Below are positions 9,440-18,478 of a stretch of DNA of 64,000 nt, in pieces. Under the pieces are notes generated by a model that was given only the letters and a program-made list of their open reading frames with translations, searched no databases and was not told the DNA's origin. The stretch's first letter is position 1. Every line of letters begins with the position of its first letter. The stretch lies in assembly GCA_963793625.1 (NCBI GenBank), contig CAWCAT010000020.1, positions 496,001 through 560,000 of the forward strand. Direction: 5' to 3'. The position numbers and the translations under genes were made by a program. Origin of the DNA: G963668605 sp963793625. GTDB taxonomy: Bacteria; Acidobacteriota; Terriglobia; Bryobacterales; Bryobacteraceae.

Positions 9440-11286
9440 GTGTTCCCGAATGCCGGCAGCACGACATCAAATGTGGAACCGCTGCCTTCGGTGCTGTCCA
9501 CCACGATATCGCCTCCCCAGCGGCGGACAAAGTTGAGAGACAGGAAGAGGCCAAGCCCGGTGCCGCCTTTGCGGAGGCCAAAGAAGGGCTCAAATATCCG
9601 TTTCTGCTGTTCGGCTGGAATCCCGCAGCCATCGTCTTTCACGCGGATGTGGACGGCATCACCGGCCTGCGTGGAGACGACTACCCTGCCCCCGGGCTTG
9701 CAGGCCTGAATCGCGTTCAAGAGAAGATTCACGAGCGTATGCTGCAAATCCGCCTCATCGGCCCGGACGCGAACTCCTGGCGGAATGGGGTCCAGTTGAA
9801 TCGAAACAGAGTGGTCTCGCGCCGTCGGTTCGATGAGTCGCGCCACAGCGGTGAGAGAGGCCTCAAGATTGACGATGTCTCCGGGCGTGCCCTGACCTCG
9901 CGACATTCGCAGAAAGTGCTGCGTGATCCCACGGCAACGAAGTACCTGATCGCGGGCGATTGAAGAATTCTCCTGGATGCGAGCGAGATCCGTTTTGCCG
10001 TTCTGGCCGGTCGAAACTTCTCGAAGGATTCCTTCGACACAAGTCAAGACAGTCGCGAGAGGCGTATTCATCTCATGCGAAAAACCGGAGGCCAGCATGC
10101 CGAGCGACGCAAGACGATGCGATTCCGCGAGGCGCGCCTCAGCGGCTCGACGGTCAGAGATGTCGCGCCAGACTTCGACAACCTGGAGTAGATCGCCTTG
10201 CGGGTCGAGGATTGGGGAAGCATGGACTTCTTCCCAGGCAATGGCGCCATCGAGAGTGGTACGTTCGCAAATCCGGACCTGATGCGCACCCGATCGCAGG
10301 CAGGCAACCGTGGGACAGTCACTCACATTGCATGTGCCAGGTGCGAGGTCGCGGCAGCAACTTCCCAGCACCTGGTCCCGCGAGTGTCCAACCCGTCTTC
10401 AGGAATGCATCGTTGGCGGCGATGACGTTGCGCTTCGGGTCGAGAACAACGATTCCGTCGTCGATGCTATTGATAACCGTTTCCAGCCGTTCACGCTGAG
10501 TACGGACTTCTCCCACCAAACCCGTCACCGAGTCAGTCATCGCGTTGAATTCACGGGCAAGCCAGGAGATCGTGTCGGAACCTTCGGCGGGCACACGGCG
10601 CTTGAGGTCACCACCGGCTATGAGGCGCGCGGTGGTTTCGAAGCGCTGTAGCCTGCGCATCACGAAAACCCGGATTACGAGAGCAATGGCTCCCACTAAC
10701 AGGAAAGTCATCAAGCCCGCACCGGCGACCATCCAGCGCAGATCCTGGGTCATTGCGGACTGGAGTTCTCCGGCATCGTAGTCAAGGATCAGGATTCCAT
10801 TGATCTTGAATTTTGGATCGTGACATTGATAGCACGCCTGGCGATTGTGAATCGGCACGACTGTGCGGAGCAGCGTTTCACCGCGGATTTCGATTACGCG
10901 ACTCGATCCCCTTTGATCGGGCGGATAGCGATGGCAGGCCTGGCAGGTGGGTGAGGTCACGGACAGATCGTTGGTAGACTCTCCGGCCTGCTGGAGTAGC
11001 GCCTGATCCCGTTGCGGTCGAGCAGCAGGACCCGTTCCACATGGGGTTGCCTGCCGAAATTCTCGATCATTTGTGCAATCAGGGTGCGATCATTTTCGAT
11101 CATCTGATGCTCGAGAGCTACCCGGATCAACTCGCCTTGCGCCAGCGTAGAGGCGCGCGTCAGTTCGAGGAGGCTTTCGAAGTGGTGCGTGGAGTAGAGA
11201 TAGGCTCCGACGGCGCACGCAACAGACACAGCCGCGGCAACCCCAACCACAAGACCGACCATCATGTTGGAAGATCGCAGTTTCAT
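9436..11286 (-). CDS. Sensor histidine kinase with periplasmic CXXCH heme motifs, frameshifted
   Basis: Membrane sensor partner of the regulator. The order is: start MKLRSSNMM with a TM segment (~residues 10-30); a periplasmic region with two c-type heme motifs (CQACH, CYQCH); a second TM (WMVAGAGLMTFLLVGAIALV); HAMP (RRLQRFETTARLIAGG); PAS (INSIDDGIVVLDPKRNVIAA); HisKA with H-box GFSHEMNTPLA; and HATPase with N, G1 and G2 boxes (LLLNAIQ, DDGCGIP, GTGLGLFLS). Reading slips near 10990 and near 10360, and the domains join cleanly across both. A covalently bound heme implies sensing of redox state, O2 or NO. This is inferred from the motifs and the neighbouring cytochrome operon. Confidence 0.85.
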
Positions 11287-11343
11287 CCCGGCGCCACCTG
11301 GACCCCTCGAATGATGGCAGACAAGGGCGGCCACGTCAATGCC

Positions 11344-11357
11344 TGACGGATCCGTCA
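11344..11357. promoter_or_regulatory. Palindromic TGACGGATCCGTCA, candidate activator site
   Basis: Perfect 14-base palindrome in the divergent intergenic region, about 85 bases upstream of the -24 element at 11441, the normal distance for an NtrC-family enhancer site. It also lies 57 bases upstream of the kinase start, so it could serve autoregulation. A looser TTGGC…GCCAA pair sits near 11377-11395. Site identity is inferred. Confidence 0.5.
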
Positions 11358-11440
11358 TGTGTGACCTGACAATTTGGCAGATCGCCCGCCAACGATTTCT
11401 GAGCACCGCGAAATCATTAGTGTTTTTGCATATCGGGCAG

Positions 11441-11456
11441 TGGCACTCGAAATGCC
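11441..11456 (+). promoter_or_regulatory. Sigma-54 (-24/-12) promoter TGGCAC-N5-ATGCC
   Basis: TGGCACTCGAAATGCC has the invariant GG and GC separated by exactly 10 bases, as required for RpoN recognition. The -12 element is ATGC rather than TTGC. It lies 26 bases upstream of the first ATG of the operon and is preceded by a palindromic candidate enhancer and by the gene pair for a sigma-54 activator and its kinase. Confidence 0.75.
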
Positions 11457-11481
11457 TTAACTAGGTGGAAGGAGAACACCT

Positions 11482-11805
11482 ATGGAGATGTTCCTGATGG
11501 TAGCGTGCATGAGTTTATTAGGGCTGGCGGTGGTGGCGGCCGCATTCGGCGCCGCGACGGAGCCGGAGCAATCGACCGAAAAAGCTGAGCTTGCGCCGGG
11601 CCTTGTGATCATGGCCCAACCTGCGCGATTCTTTACCGATACCGTGGTGGCCCCGGCAGTGACGCAGCCGCGAGTTCCCATTGAGGCGATCCTGCTTCAG
11701 ATTGAAAACCACGTTCGACTGGAGCGCGCTGCCGCAGAGTCGTTCCTGGAATCGCCGACGGCCGCACTGCTGCACAGCCGGACAATTTCTCCGCTGGTCC
11801 ATTAG
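11482..11805 (+). CDS. Small membrane-anchored protein, first gene of the cytochrome operon
   Basis: 107 residues, not recognised. An N-terminal hydrophobic segment (MVACMSLLGLAVVAAAFGAA) could be a signal anchor. The rest is soluble and would lie outside the membrane, with a helical stretch EAILLQIENHVRLERAAAES. The start is supported by GGAAGGAG 8 bases upstream and by the sigma-54 promoter just before it. Position as leader gene suggests assembly or anchoring of the redox complex, which is inference only. Confidence 0.6.
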   Translation: MEMFLMVACMSLLGLAVVAAAFGAATEPEQSTEKAELAPGLVIMAQPARFFTDTVVAPAVTQPRVPIEAILLQIENHVRLERAAAESFLESPTAALLHSRTISPLVH

Positions 11806-11818
11806 AAGGTACATCGCT

Positions 11819-12290
11819 ATGAGAAACGAACAATCAGATTTACTGAACGGACTTTCCCAGGAGGAGATGGACCATGCCCTCGCGCTGGGTACACGCATCC
11901 ACCTGGCCAGTGGAGCTACGTTGTTCAACCTTGGAGTCGACGCTGATCGCCTGTTTGTGATCGAACGTGGACGGATCAGGCTCACCCTTCCGATGCAGGT
12001 GAGAGGGAAGGAAGAGGACGTGTTCGTCGAACGAAATGTATCCGGGGCAGACAGTCGGCTGGTCGGCTTTGATCCCGCCGCACCGGTTCACGCTGAAAGC
12101 GATCGCCCCACTGGAGACGGAGGTGATTGCCCTTTCCAGGGAGGTGCTGCGTGAAGTATTCAACAGCTACCCGGACATTGGTTACACCGTCTCGTTGAAC
12201 CTGGCGACTGTCATCGGCCAGCGCCTGCAAATGTTCCAGGCCATGTGGCTACGTGAGATGCAGCGGAATGTCGATGTGCACTGCCACTAG
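11819..12290 (+). CDS. Cyclic nucleotide-binding (CRP-like) domain protein without HTH, frameshifted
   Basis: About 157 residues forming one cNMP-binding beta-barrel: HLASGATLFNLGVDADRLFV, IERGRIRLTLPM, then after an indel near 12042 YPGQTVGWSALIPPHRFTLKAIAPLETEVIAL and a C-helix ending in REMQR. There is no DNA-binding helix-turn-helix, so it is a sensor or regulatory subunit rather than a CRP/FNR activator. It is the second gene of the redox operon, 13 bases after the first and 9 bases before the cytochrome gene. Similar stand-alone domains accompany respiratory complexes, but the ligand is unknown. Confidence 0.75.
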
Positions 12291-12299
12291 GAGTGAGTC

Positions 12300-12818
12300 A
12301 TGAGAGCAGCCCTGATGTGTGCGCTTGTTCTGACAGTCTCGATGGCGGGAAGTGATCCAGCCCCGCCTGGCAAGACTGCCCAGCGATTGCATGAGGAACG
12401 CGTTGAAGTGCCGCCGCCTCCATTCAGCGAGGGCATATTTCCGTGTTCCTCATGCCACACGGGGATGCCGGTGAACCGCACCCGCCGAGTCCTTTCAGAG
12501 ATGCACACGGAGATCATTCTCAAGCATGACGAGCAACATCGCTGGTGCCTCGATTGCCATGACGCGGGCAACCGCGACAGGCTTCACCTGGCCAGCGGCG
12601 AACCGGTCTCTTTTGAGGAATCATACCGGCTTTGCGGGCAGTGCCACGGCGAGAAACTCCGTGACTGGCGAGCCGGGGTACACGGCCGGCGGACAGGTTC
12701 GTGGAACGGATCCAAGAGTTACCTGCTGTGCGCTCACTGCCATAACCCGCACCAGCCTCGATTCAAAGCGATTGCCCCGAAACCAGCACCAAAGCGGCCG
12801 GAGCGCAGCGCGCGATAG
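12300..12818 (+). CDS. Tetraheme c-type cytochrome
   Basis: 172-residue periplasmic electron carrier with a short signal peptide (ALMCALVLTVSMAG) and four CXXCH sites: CSSCH, CLDCH, CGQCH and CAHCH. Extra His residues (MHTEIILKHDEQH, HLASGE, GVHGRR) could be distal ligands, giving bis-His hemes as in NapC/NrfB-like or cytochrome c3-like carriers. A Pro/Lys-rich tail ends the protein. It is followed by ferredoxin and NrfD-type genes, so it probably passes electrons between the quinone pool and a partner outside this operon. Confidence 0.88.
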   Translation: MRAALMCALVLTVSMAGSDPAPPGKTAQRLHEERVEVPPPPFSEGIFPCSSCHTGMPVNRTRRVLSEMHTEIILKHDEQHRWCLDCHDAGNRDRLHLASGEPVSFEESYRLCGQCHGEKLRDWRAGVHGRRTGSWNGSKSYLLCAHCHNPHQPRFKAIAPKPAPKRPERSAR

Positions 12819-12831
12819 AAGGAGTCATGTG

Positions 12832-13712
12832 ATGGAACCCGAGAACGATAAACCGCAGGTCAGCCGCAGGCTATTCACGATCTCCGCGGCGGTAGGCGCC
12901 GCAAGCTGGCTGATGACCGCGTGCGGCCCGCGCCGACTGTACGAGATGCCGCCGGAGCGTCTCAAGAAGGCCGTACTCGAGCTTGAGAGACAGCACAACG
13001 AGAAGCAGGGCTCAGCGATTACAGTTTCGGACGCGCCGCCACTGCCGGGAGTTGAGTTCGGGTACGCGCTCGATATCTCGCGGTGCATTGGCTGCAGGCG
13101 TTGCGTGTACGCATGCGTTGAAGAGAACAATCAGTCGCGCAATCCGCAGGTCCAGTGGATTCGTGTTCTCCAAATGGAGAAAGACAAGGGAGTGGACTTC
13201 TCGCACTCGGAGCCCTACTACGAGCCGGCGGAAGTACCCCAGGAGGGACACTTCTACGTTCCTGTGTCTTGCCAGCAATGCCGAAACGCCCCTTGCACGA
13301 AAGTGTGTCCGACCGGCGCAACATGGACGGAGCCTGATGGCATTGTAGTGATCGACTACGACTGGTGCATCGGGTGCCGGTACTGCATGGCGGCCTGCCC
13401 TTACGGCGCGAGGCACTTCAACTGGCAGAAGCCGTCGGTTCCGACAGAGCGAGCTCAACACGAAGACGCACTACCTGGGCAACCGGCCGCGCCCGAAAGG
13501 CGTGGTCGAGAAATGTACCTTCTGCATTCAACGCGTACGCGGCGGGCCGTTATCCTGCATGCGTCGAGGTTTGTCCAGTAGGAGCGCGGAAGTTCGGCAA
13601 CCTGCTCGACAAAGACAGCGAGATCCGCTACATCATCGAGCACAAGCGGGTGCTCGTGCTCAAGCAGGATCTGAACACCATGCCAAGGTTTTTCTACTTC
13701 TATGCAACATGA
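12832..13712 (+). CDS. NrfC/PsrB-like 4Fe-4S ferredoxin subunit with Tat leader, frameshifted
   Basis: Iron-sulfur subunit of a quinone-linked redox complex. The Tat-type leader SRRLFTISAAVGAASWLMTA is followed by Cys, so a Tat-exported lipoprotein is possible. Four cluster motifs follow: CIGCRRCVYAC, CQQCRNAPCTKVCPTG, CIGCRYCMAACPYG, and CTFC…CVEVCPVG. Indels near 13445 and 13545 split the last third over three frames; joined, it continues to KQDLNTMPRFFYFYAT and stops at 13712. ATG 12832 has GAAGGAG upstream. The electron path is inferred: NrfD membrane subunit to ferredoxin to tetraheme cytochrome. Confidence 0.85.
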
Positions 13713-13720
13713 GAATCTAA

Positions 13721-14980
13721 GTGACTACCATCCGGCTCTTCTCACAGTTTGCGCACGGAAGCGCGAGACTGGTACTGCATGGGCACGCAGGCTACTGGGC
13801 GTGGCTGGCTGTTCCTCGTGCGTTCTGATCGTGTCCGGGCGGCGGCCTACGCCGAACAGGTCAATACGGGACTGGCGCTGACCGCCATGCGGGACCAGGT
13901 CAGTTGGGGCTTCTACATCGGCAACTTCACATTTCTTGTCGGCGTGGCCGCGGCCGCCGTGATCCTGGTGATTCCCGCCTACATTTACGACTGGAAGCCG
14001 ATTCGCGAGATCGTCATTTATGGCGAACTGCTGGCGATCAGCGCGATCATGATGTGCCTGTTGTTCGTTACTCGTGGACCTCGGGAGGCCGGACCGTTTC
14101 TGGCATCTGATTCCGCCGTGGGGCCATCTCAATTTCCCGCAGTCCATCCTGGCCTGGGATGTCCTCGTGCTGAATCTGCTATTTCGTGTTGAACTTCACG
14201 GTGGCGACGCACATCCTCTACCGTGCGTTTCACGGGCGGCATTACGCAAAATGGCTGGTGGTCCCGCTGGTGCTGCTTTCGATTCCAATGGCGGTTGGGA
14301 TCCATACGGTGACGGCGTTCCTGTACAACGGGCTGGCCGCACGCCCGTACTGGAATTCGTCGATTCTGGCGCCGCAATTCCTGGCCTCCGCGTTCTGCTC
14401 CGGCCCGGCAATTCTGCTGGTAGTGCTGCAACTGCTGCGGCGCTTCACGCGATTTGAAATCCAGGACCAGGCGATCTGGAAGATTGCGGAACTGATGGCC
14501 TACGCGATGTTCCTCAACCTGTTTCTCCATGGGGCGGAGGCGTTCAAGGAATACTACTCGGACACGGAGCACCTCTTGTACACGCGGTACTGGTATTCGG
14601 GTCTGGGGGAACACCGCACGCTCGTGCCTTACGCCTGGTCGGCGGTAACTCTGAACGTGGTGGCCTTTGCCTTGTTCATCGTGCCGGCGGCGCGGCGCAA
14701 TTGGCTCGCGCTCAACATCGGATGTCTCGCGACATACGCGGGAGTTTACATCGAGAAAGGAATGGGGCTGATTATTCCTGGTCTGACCCCCGATGCGTTA
14801 GGAGAGATTTACGAGTACTACCCGACTCTGACGGAATTGCGGGTCGCGGCAGGGATATTCGCGTCGGGATTTCTGATCTTCACTCTGATGCTCAAGGTGG
14901 CGGTGCCGATTTCGCTTGGCGAGTTCCGGACAAAAGAAGACTCGCTTGTTAGTTCGGAAGCGATGCGAGCAGGGGCGTGA
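13721..14980 (+). CDS. NrfD/PsrC-like integral membrane subunit, frameshifted
   Basis: Quinol-interacting membrane subunit of the NrfD family. The GTG start at 13721 lies 8 bases after the ferredoxin stop and reads VTTIRLFSQFAHGSARLVL. After a slip near 13830 it continues AYAEQVNTGLALTAMRDQVSWGFYIGNFTFLVG, then DLGRPDRFWHL, and after further indels near 14075 and 14180 FTVATHILYRAFHGRHYAKW to the end. About nine or ten TM segments are visible. The DLGRP and SWGFYIG motifs are family hallmarks. The 3' end overlaps the convergent lipoprotein gene by 32 bases. No catalytic molybdopterin or nitrite reductase subunit is in the operon. Confidence 0.85.
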
Positions 14981-15461
14981 TCTCGTCGGTGGCTCGCGGG
15001 TGGGACTCCAGTCTTTGCCGGAACTCCTTTAGCCGCGCGGCTTGCGCTATGGGGTCGGGACGGCGTGGGTCGGTGTTGCATTCTGCTTGCGCGTAACGCT
15101 GGTAATCGTGAAGGATGATGTAGCGTTGCTGCAGGTGATCCAGCATGCGGCGGTGCACGTCCTTGACCTGGGTGGAATTGTATTCATCGGTACGCAACTT
15201 ACCGTGGATCACCCTGGGCCGAAAAAAGGCGCGCGCCCAGCTGTCCATCAAAACACAAGTTGGGCGGGAACCTGGCTTTGGCGCTGGGTCTTTGATCCAT
15301 TCGAGGCTCCTGGGGACTAGACTGTTTTCGAGTTCTATCGCCTGCAGGTATTCGGCACGGTGGGGTTCGAATGAGGCTCGAAGCCGGGCCGCCTCGACTG
15401 ATACGTTGTGCGGAGAAGTGCAGGATACGAGGGCGAGCAAGGCGAGGGCAAACCATCTCAT
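14949..15461 (-). CDS. Predicted lipoprotein of unknown function
   Basis: 170 residues. The signal FALALLALVSC is a lipobox, so the mature protein would begin at Cys14 and be membrane anchored. The rest is mainly helical and charged (YLQAIELENSLVPRSLEWIK, HRRMLDHLQQRYIILHDYQR) without known catalytic motifs. Its ATG overlaps the stop of the upstream protease-like gene by 4 bases, so they are coupled. The 3' end overlaps nrfD-like coding sequence on the other strand. Confidence 0.6.
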   Translation of the reverse strand: MRWFALALLALVSCTSPHNVSVEAARLRASFEPHRAEYLQAIELENSLVPRSLEWIKDPAPKPGSRPTCVLMDSWARAFFRPRVIHGKLRTDEYNSTQVKDVHRRMLDHLQQRYIILHDYQRYAQAECNTDPRRPDPIAQAARLKEFRQRLESHPRATDEITPLLASLPN

Positions 15462-16663
15462 ACGAGGCGCTCCAGGGTGATCGTGACTGTGGTGTTGTGG
15501 CCGTCGCGATTAAGTACCAACGTGATTTTTCTGCCGACGCGCCGCATGTACTCGCGGAGTGATTGCTTGTCGAACGAGTCGGCCGGCTTGCCATCTATGC
15601 TCACGAGCGTGTCACCTGGTTGAAGGCCCGCTTTGGCTGCCGGCGAATCTGGAATTACCGAGCGCACGCGGAAGTGGTTGAGCGCAGGGCCGGACATGAG
15701 CCAGCGCAAGCCAGCCATCTCATTTTCAAACGGCGCCTGCAAGCGGCTGGTCGGCTCGAGATATAGCGTGTTGTGCGGGCAATCGTAGATCAGGCGGAAG
15801 CGGTGCATAAACTCGCCTCCGATAATCCCGGCAATGTCTGACTTCGCGAGCGTGCCGCCTTTAGCTCCGGTGATGTCAATGATGGGGCGGCGAAACACCT
15901 TCGAACCGAGCCGCACTTCATCAACCCGGGTGGTCCAGATGCGCGATGTGCCTCCCACGCCCAGCATTTCGTTGAGCAGTGGCTTCGCGCCCGTGCGCTC
16001 GATTGCCTCTAGTACACTGTGTTTTGCGGCAAAGGGTGAGGCCAGCATAATGGTTGACTCCGCCGCACCGGAGTTGACGAGGAACTCACCTTCGATCGGT
16101 GCGCTCTTGCCCACACCGATTGAGGCTCGCACGTACGGCTGGCCAGCTCCGTCGACGCGAAGTGGCAAGCGCTCGCCCTGACCTTTGTAGACCCAGGTCG
16201 CGGGATCGTAGAGCTTCATCAGTCCGGTGCCGGTGTCCAGTTCGACCACATAGCGCTTGAGCAGATCCGCGCCGATCAAGCCGTCGAGCATGACACCTTT
16301 TCGTTCGATCACGGCGTCGAGGTTGACCGCGGCCGTGCGCCCCTCCGGCAGTTCAAAGTCGCCGATACGGAATTTGGCGTTGCGGATTCTTGCTGCGCGA
16401 GTACTGCTGTCGCCACCTCCTGTGGCCCGAGTGCCCGTCTCATCCATCGGCAGTTTCAAATCCACCGCACGGTTCCAGTTAATGATGTGGACAGCGGCGG
16501 CGGAATCGAACTGGAACTGTAGCGGACGACTGCCATTCACGCTCACGCTGAAGTAGACTCCATTCGCATAAACGGTGAATGGGATGGTGCAAAGTGGACG
16601 CTGCGTATCCGCACCGCAGACCGGCAACGCGGCAGCGATGAGCGCAAGCAGAAAGGCACGCAT
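15458..16663 (-). CDS. Retropepsin-like aspartyl protease with PDZ domain, degenerate active site
   Basis: 401-residue secreted protein with signal peptide 1-18. Two retropepsin-like lobes follow. In lobe one the catalytic motif is FDSAA (Asp53, with Ala where Gly is usual). In lobe two it is VNSGA, with Asn197 where the second Asp should be. A PDZ domain covers ~315-395 (VIPDSPAAKAGLQPGDTLVS). The family is common in acidobacteria as periplasmic proteins. The Asp to Asn change suggests a non-proteolytic binding role or a different catalytic arrangement. It is coupled to the downstream lipoprotein by a 4-base overlap. Confidence 0.75.
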   Translation of the reverse strand: MRAFLLALIAAALPVCGADTQRPLCTIPFTVYANGVYFSVSVNGSRPLQFQFDSAAAVHIINWNRAVDLKLPMDETGTRATGGGDSSTRAARIRNAKFRIGDFELPEGRTAAVNLDAVIERKGVMLDGLIGADLLKRYVVELDTGTGLMKLYDPATWVYKGQGERLPLRVDGAGQPYVRASIGVGKSAPIEGEFLVNSGAAESTIMLASPFAAKHSVLEAIERTGAKPLLNEMLGVGGTSRIWTTRVDEVRLGSKVFRRPIIDITGAKGGTLAKSDIAGIIGGEFMHRFRLIYDCPHNTLYLEPTSRLQAPFENEMAGLRWLMSGPALNHFRVRSVIPDSPAAKAGLQPGDTLVSIDGKPADSFDKQSLREYMRRVGRKITLVLNRDGHNTTVTITLERLV

Positions 16664-16708
16664 ACTTATCAGACACCGGGATTTTGTTTATTGTTTCCGG
16701 GTGGTGAT

Positions 16709-16850
16709 TCAGAGCTTGGAAGCGCAGTAGTAGTGGTTGTCGCCTTCATCAGATTTTTCGCCGTCCAGCAGCAAGCATTCGGCGTGGAGAATCCGCCGGT
16801 ACGTGTTGGCGTTGCGCGAGTTCGTCGTACCCGTTCGATCTGTCTTGCAT
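16709..16850 (-). pseudogene. Remnant of a SAM-dependent methyltransferase (internal deletion)
   Basis: The segment starts MQDRSNGYDELA, the usual N-terminus of a class I methyltransferase family. It jumps after a dozen codons, in another frame, to the family's C-terminus (NTYRRILHAECLLLDGEKSD, then EGDNHYYCASKL, stop at 16709-16711). The whole SAM-binding core is missing, about 150 residues by family expectation. The start codon overlaps the stop of the barrel gene (TGATG), so it was once co-transcribed with it. Confidence 0.5.
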
Positions 16851-17338
16851 CAGCGTTGAAAAACGTAGCCTAGCCCGACGCTGAAGCGCGCGTGGGGCTC
16901 CCAGCCGACCCTGAAGTCCGGGGCGAGGTACCAGCGGTCGCTTACGAAAACCTTCACGCCCCCACCTCCGCTGACAAATAGTCCCGTGTGTGAGAATCGA
17001 GTCTGGCGTGTATGGAGAATGCCCGGACCGACGATAAGATAGGGCACCACGCGTGCGCTGGGCGAAGGCAGATCGTAGGCGATATTTGCCAGCAGTCCGA
17101 GATCGTAGTGCTTTCCGTAAGAGTTGGACGGACGGGTGAGGTACTGAAACTCGGGCTGAAAGCTAGTGCGTCTGCTCAGGTACGTGCGGAGCGAAGCGCC
17201 GACGAGCAAGTGGCTGTCGCTTGACTCGTCCAGGAATCCCGTCCAACCGAGGTCGCCTCGTACTTCGGTTCGGCCCGCCTGTGCATGGCAAGCGATCGCG
17301 ACAAACAGGAACAGAGCGGCGAGCCGGAGTTTTGGCAT
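16850..17338 (-). CDS. Outer-membrane beta-barrel protein
   Basis: 162 residues with signal peptide (LRLAALFLFVAIACHAQA). The rest is alternating amphipathic strands rich in Gly and aromatics (HLLVGASLRTYLSRRTSFQP, HYDLGLLANIAYDL) and ends in aromatic-terminated RFSVGLGYVFQR, a usual barrel C-terminal strand. Size fits an eight-stranded OmpW/OmpA-like barrel. Function is unknown. It is first in a minus-strand run with the methyltransferase remnant, protease-like protein and lipoprotein. Confidence 0.75.
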   Translation of the reverse strand: MPKLRLAALFLFVAIACHAQAGRTEVRGDLGWTGFLDESSDSHLLVGASLRTYLSRRTSFQPEFQYLTRPSNSYGKHYDLGLLANIAYDLPSPSARVVPYLIVGPGILHTRQTRFSHTGLFVSGGGGVKVFVSDRWYLAPDFRVGWEPHARFSVGLGYVFQR

Positions 17339-17401
17339 AGTCTGCCGTTATATCACACTCGGCGGCACTGCTCGCCAGTCAGACCGAGAAGGTCGAATGA
17401 A

Positions 17402-18475
17402 TCAGGGCAGGCCGACGGGAGCATCCAGCTGGAAGCAGTGATTTCCGGACGGATGGACGCGGAATATGCTCCGCCGTGCCTGAACGGGCAGATGCAAGGT
17501 ATCGGACTGAAAGCTGGCGCACAACTCATAACGGGCGCCGCCCAGCGGGGTATAGCGGTAGGGCTCTCCGGAGATCGGGTCAGTCAGCCGTAGCGCGGCA
17601 CTTTCCGGCAGTTCACTGATCGACTTAGGAAGTGAAGGCGATTCTTGTCCTCGGGCCGCGGTCCAGCGGTTCCGGATCACTCTAGCGATGGCTTCGAGGT
17701 CCTCGCTGCGCCGGTCGTCTGACGAGGATAGCCGCTGTGTGGCCGGAGAGCCGAACTTCGCGAATGAGAGCACAAGCGTCAGCACCACGAATCCCGCGGC
17801 AGCCGTTGCGCCGACGCGTCCGTAGCGACGCAGGCGTTCGCCGCGACCCTCGCCAGCGGGTTGCACGGATCGCAGATAGAACCAGAACACAGCACCCGCC
17901 AGCACCAGAACTACGATGACCTTGGCAGCGAAGCGTGCCGTGATTTCTCCCCGAAGCATGTGCTCGACGAAGACCACCAGGTCGCCGATCAACGTGCCGG
18001 CCGCGATCAGCAAGGCCAGGTAGGTGAGCCAGCGGCGCAGGGCCGAATCTGCCTGCGCGGGCTGGTTGAGCAGTTCGCGCCAGACGGCACGCATCAGTAG
18101 AATGTACACCGGGAAGGCCACCAGCACGGAGGCAAGATCGTGGGCCATTCCGGTCAGCGGATTGCCAAACACGCGGGCAACTGGATCGGGGAACCAGAAA
18201 TCAATCAGGGTGAACCAGAGCGATCCGGCGGCAATGCACCAGACCGCAAGGGTCAGGAAGCTGAGCAGGTGCAAGAATGCTTCCTTCGGTCCGCCGGTTG
18301 AGCGCGGGCGCGCGGGAACGGTCAGGCCGGTCACGGTCTCGTAGTAGGAGGACAGTGCAGCAACCGCCTCCTTTTCAGGCCACCCTGAGTTACGCAGGAT
18401 GGCGATGATGGCCTGGTCCCCGGCCCCGTTCTGTTTCAGTGCCGTGACGTATTCGTTCGAATTCTGGGCGTTCAT
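17402..18475 (-). CDS. DUF5671-type multi-spanning membrane protein
   Basis: 357 residues. The N-terminal ~45 residues form a soluble helical segment (VTALKQNGAGDQAIIAILRN), followed by GGPKEAFLHLLSFLTLAVWC, the typical entry of DUF5671, and about six TM helices to ~residue 245. The last ~110 residues are soluble and would lie outside (SLPKSISELPESAALRLTDP). Function is unknown. The start lies 3 bases from the stop of the upstream O-methyltransferase, so the genes form an operon with DUF2277. Confidence 0.75.
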   Translation of the reverse strand: MNAQNSNEYVTALKQNGAGDQAIIAILRNSGWPEKEAVAALSSYYETVTGLTVPARPRSTGGPKEAFLHLLSFLTLAVWCIAAGSLWFTLIDFWFPDPVARVFGNPLTGMAHDLASVLVAFPVYILLMRAVWRELLNQPAQADSALRRWLTYLALLIAAGTLIGDLVVFVEHMLRGEITARFAAKVIVVLVLAGAVFWFYLRSVQPAGEGRGERLRRYGRVGATAAAGFVVLTLVLSFAKFGSPATQRLSSSDDRRSEDLEAIARVIRNRWTAARGQESPSLPKSISELPESAALRLTDPISGEPYRYTPLGGARYELCASFQSDTLHLPVQARRSIFRVHPSGNHCFQLDAPVGLP

Positions 18476-18478
18476 TTC

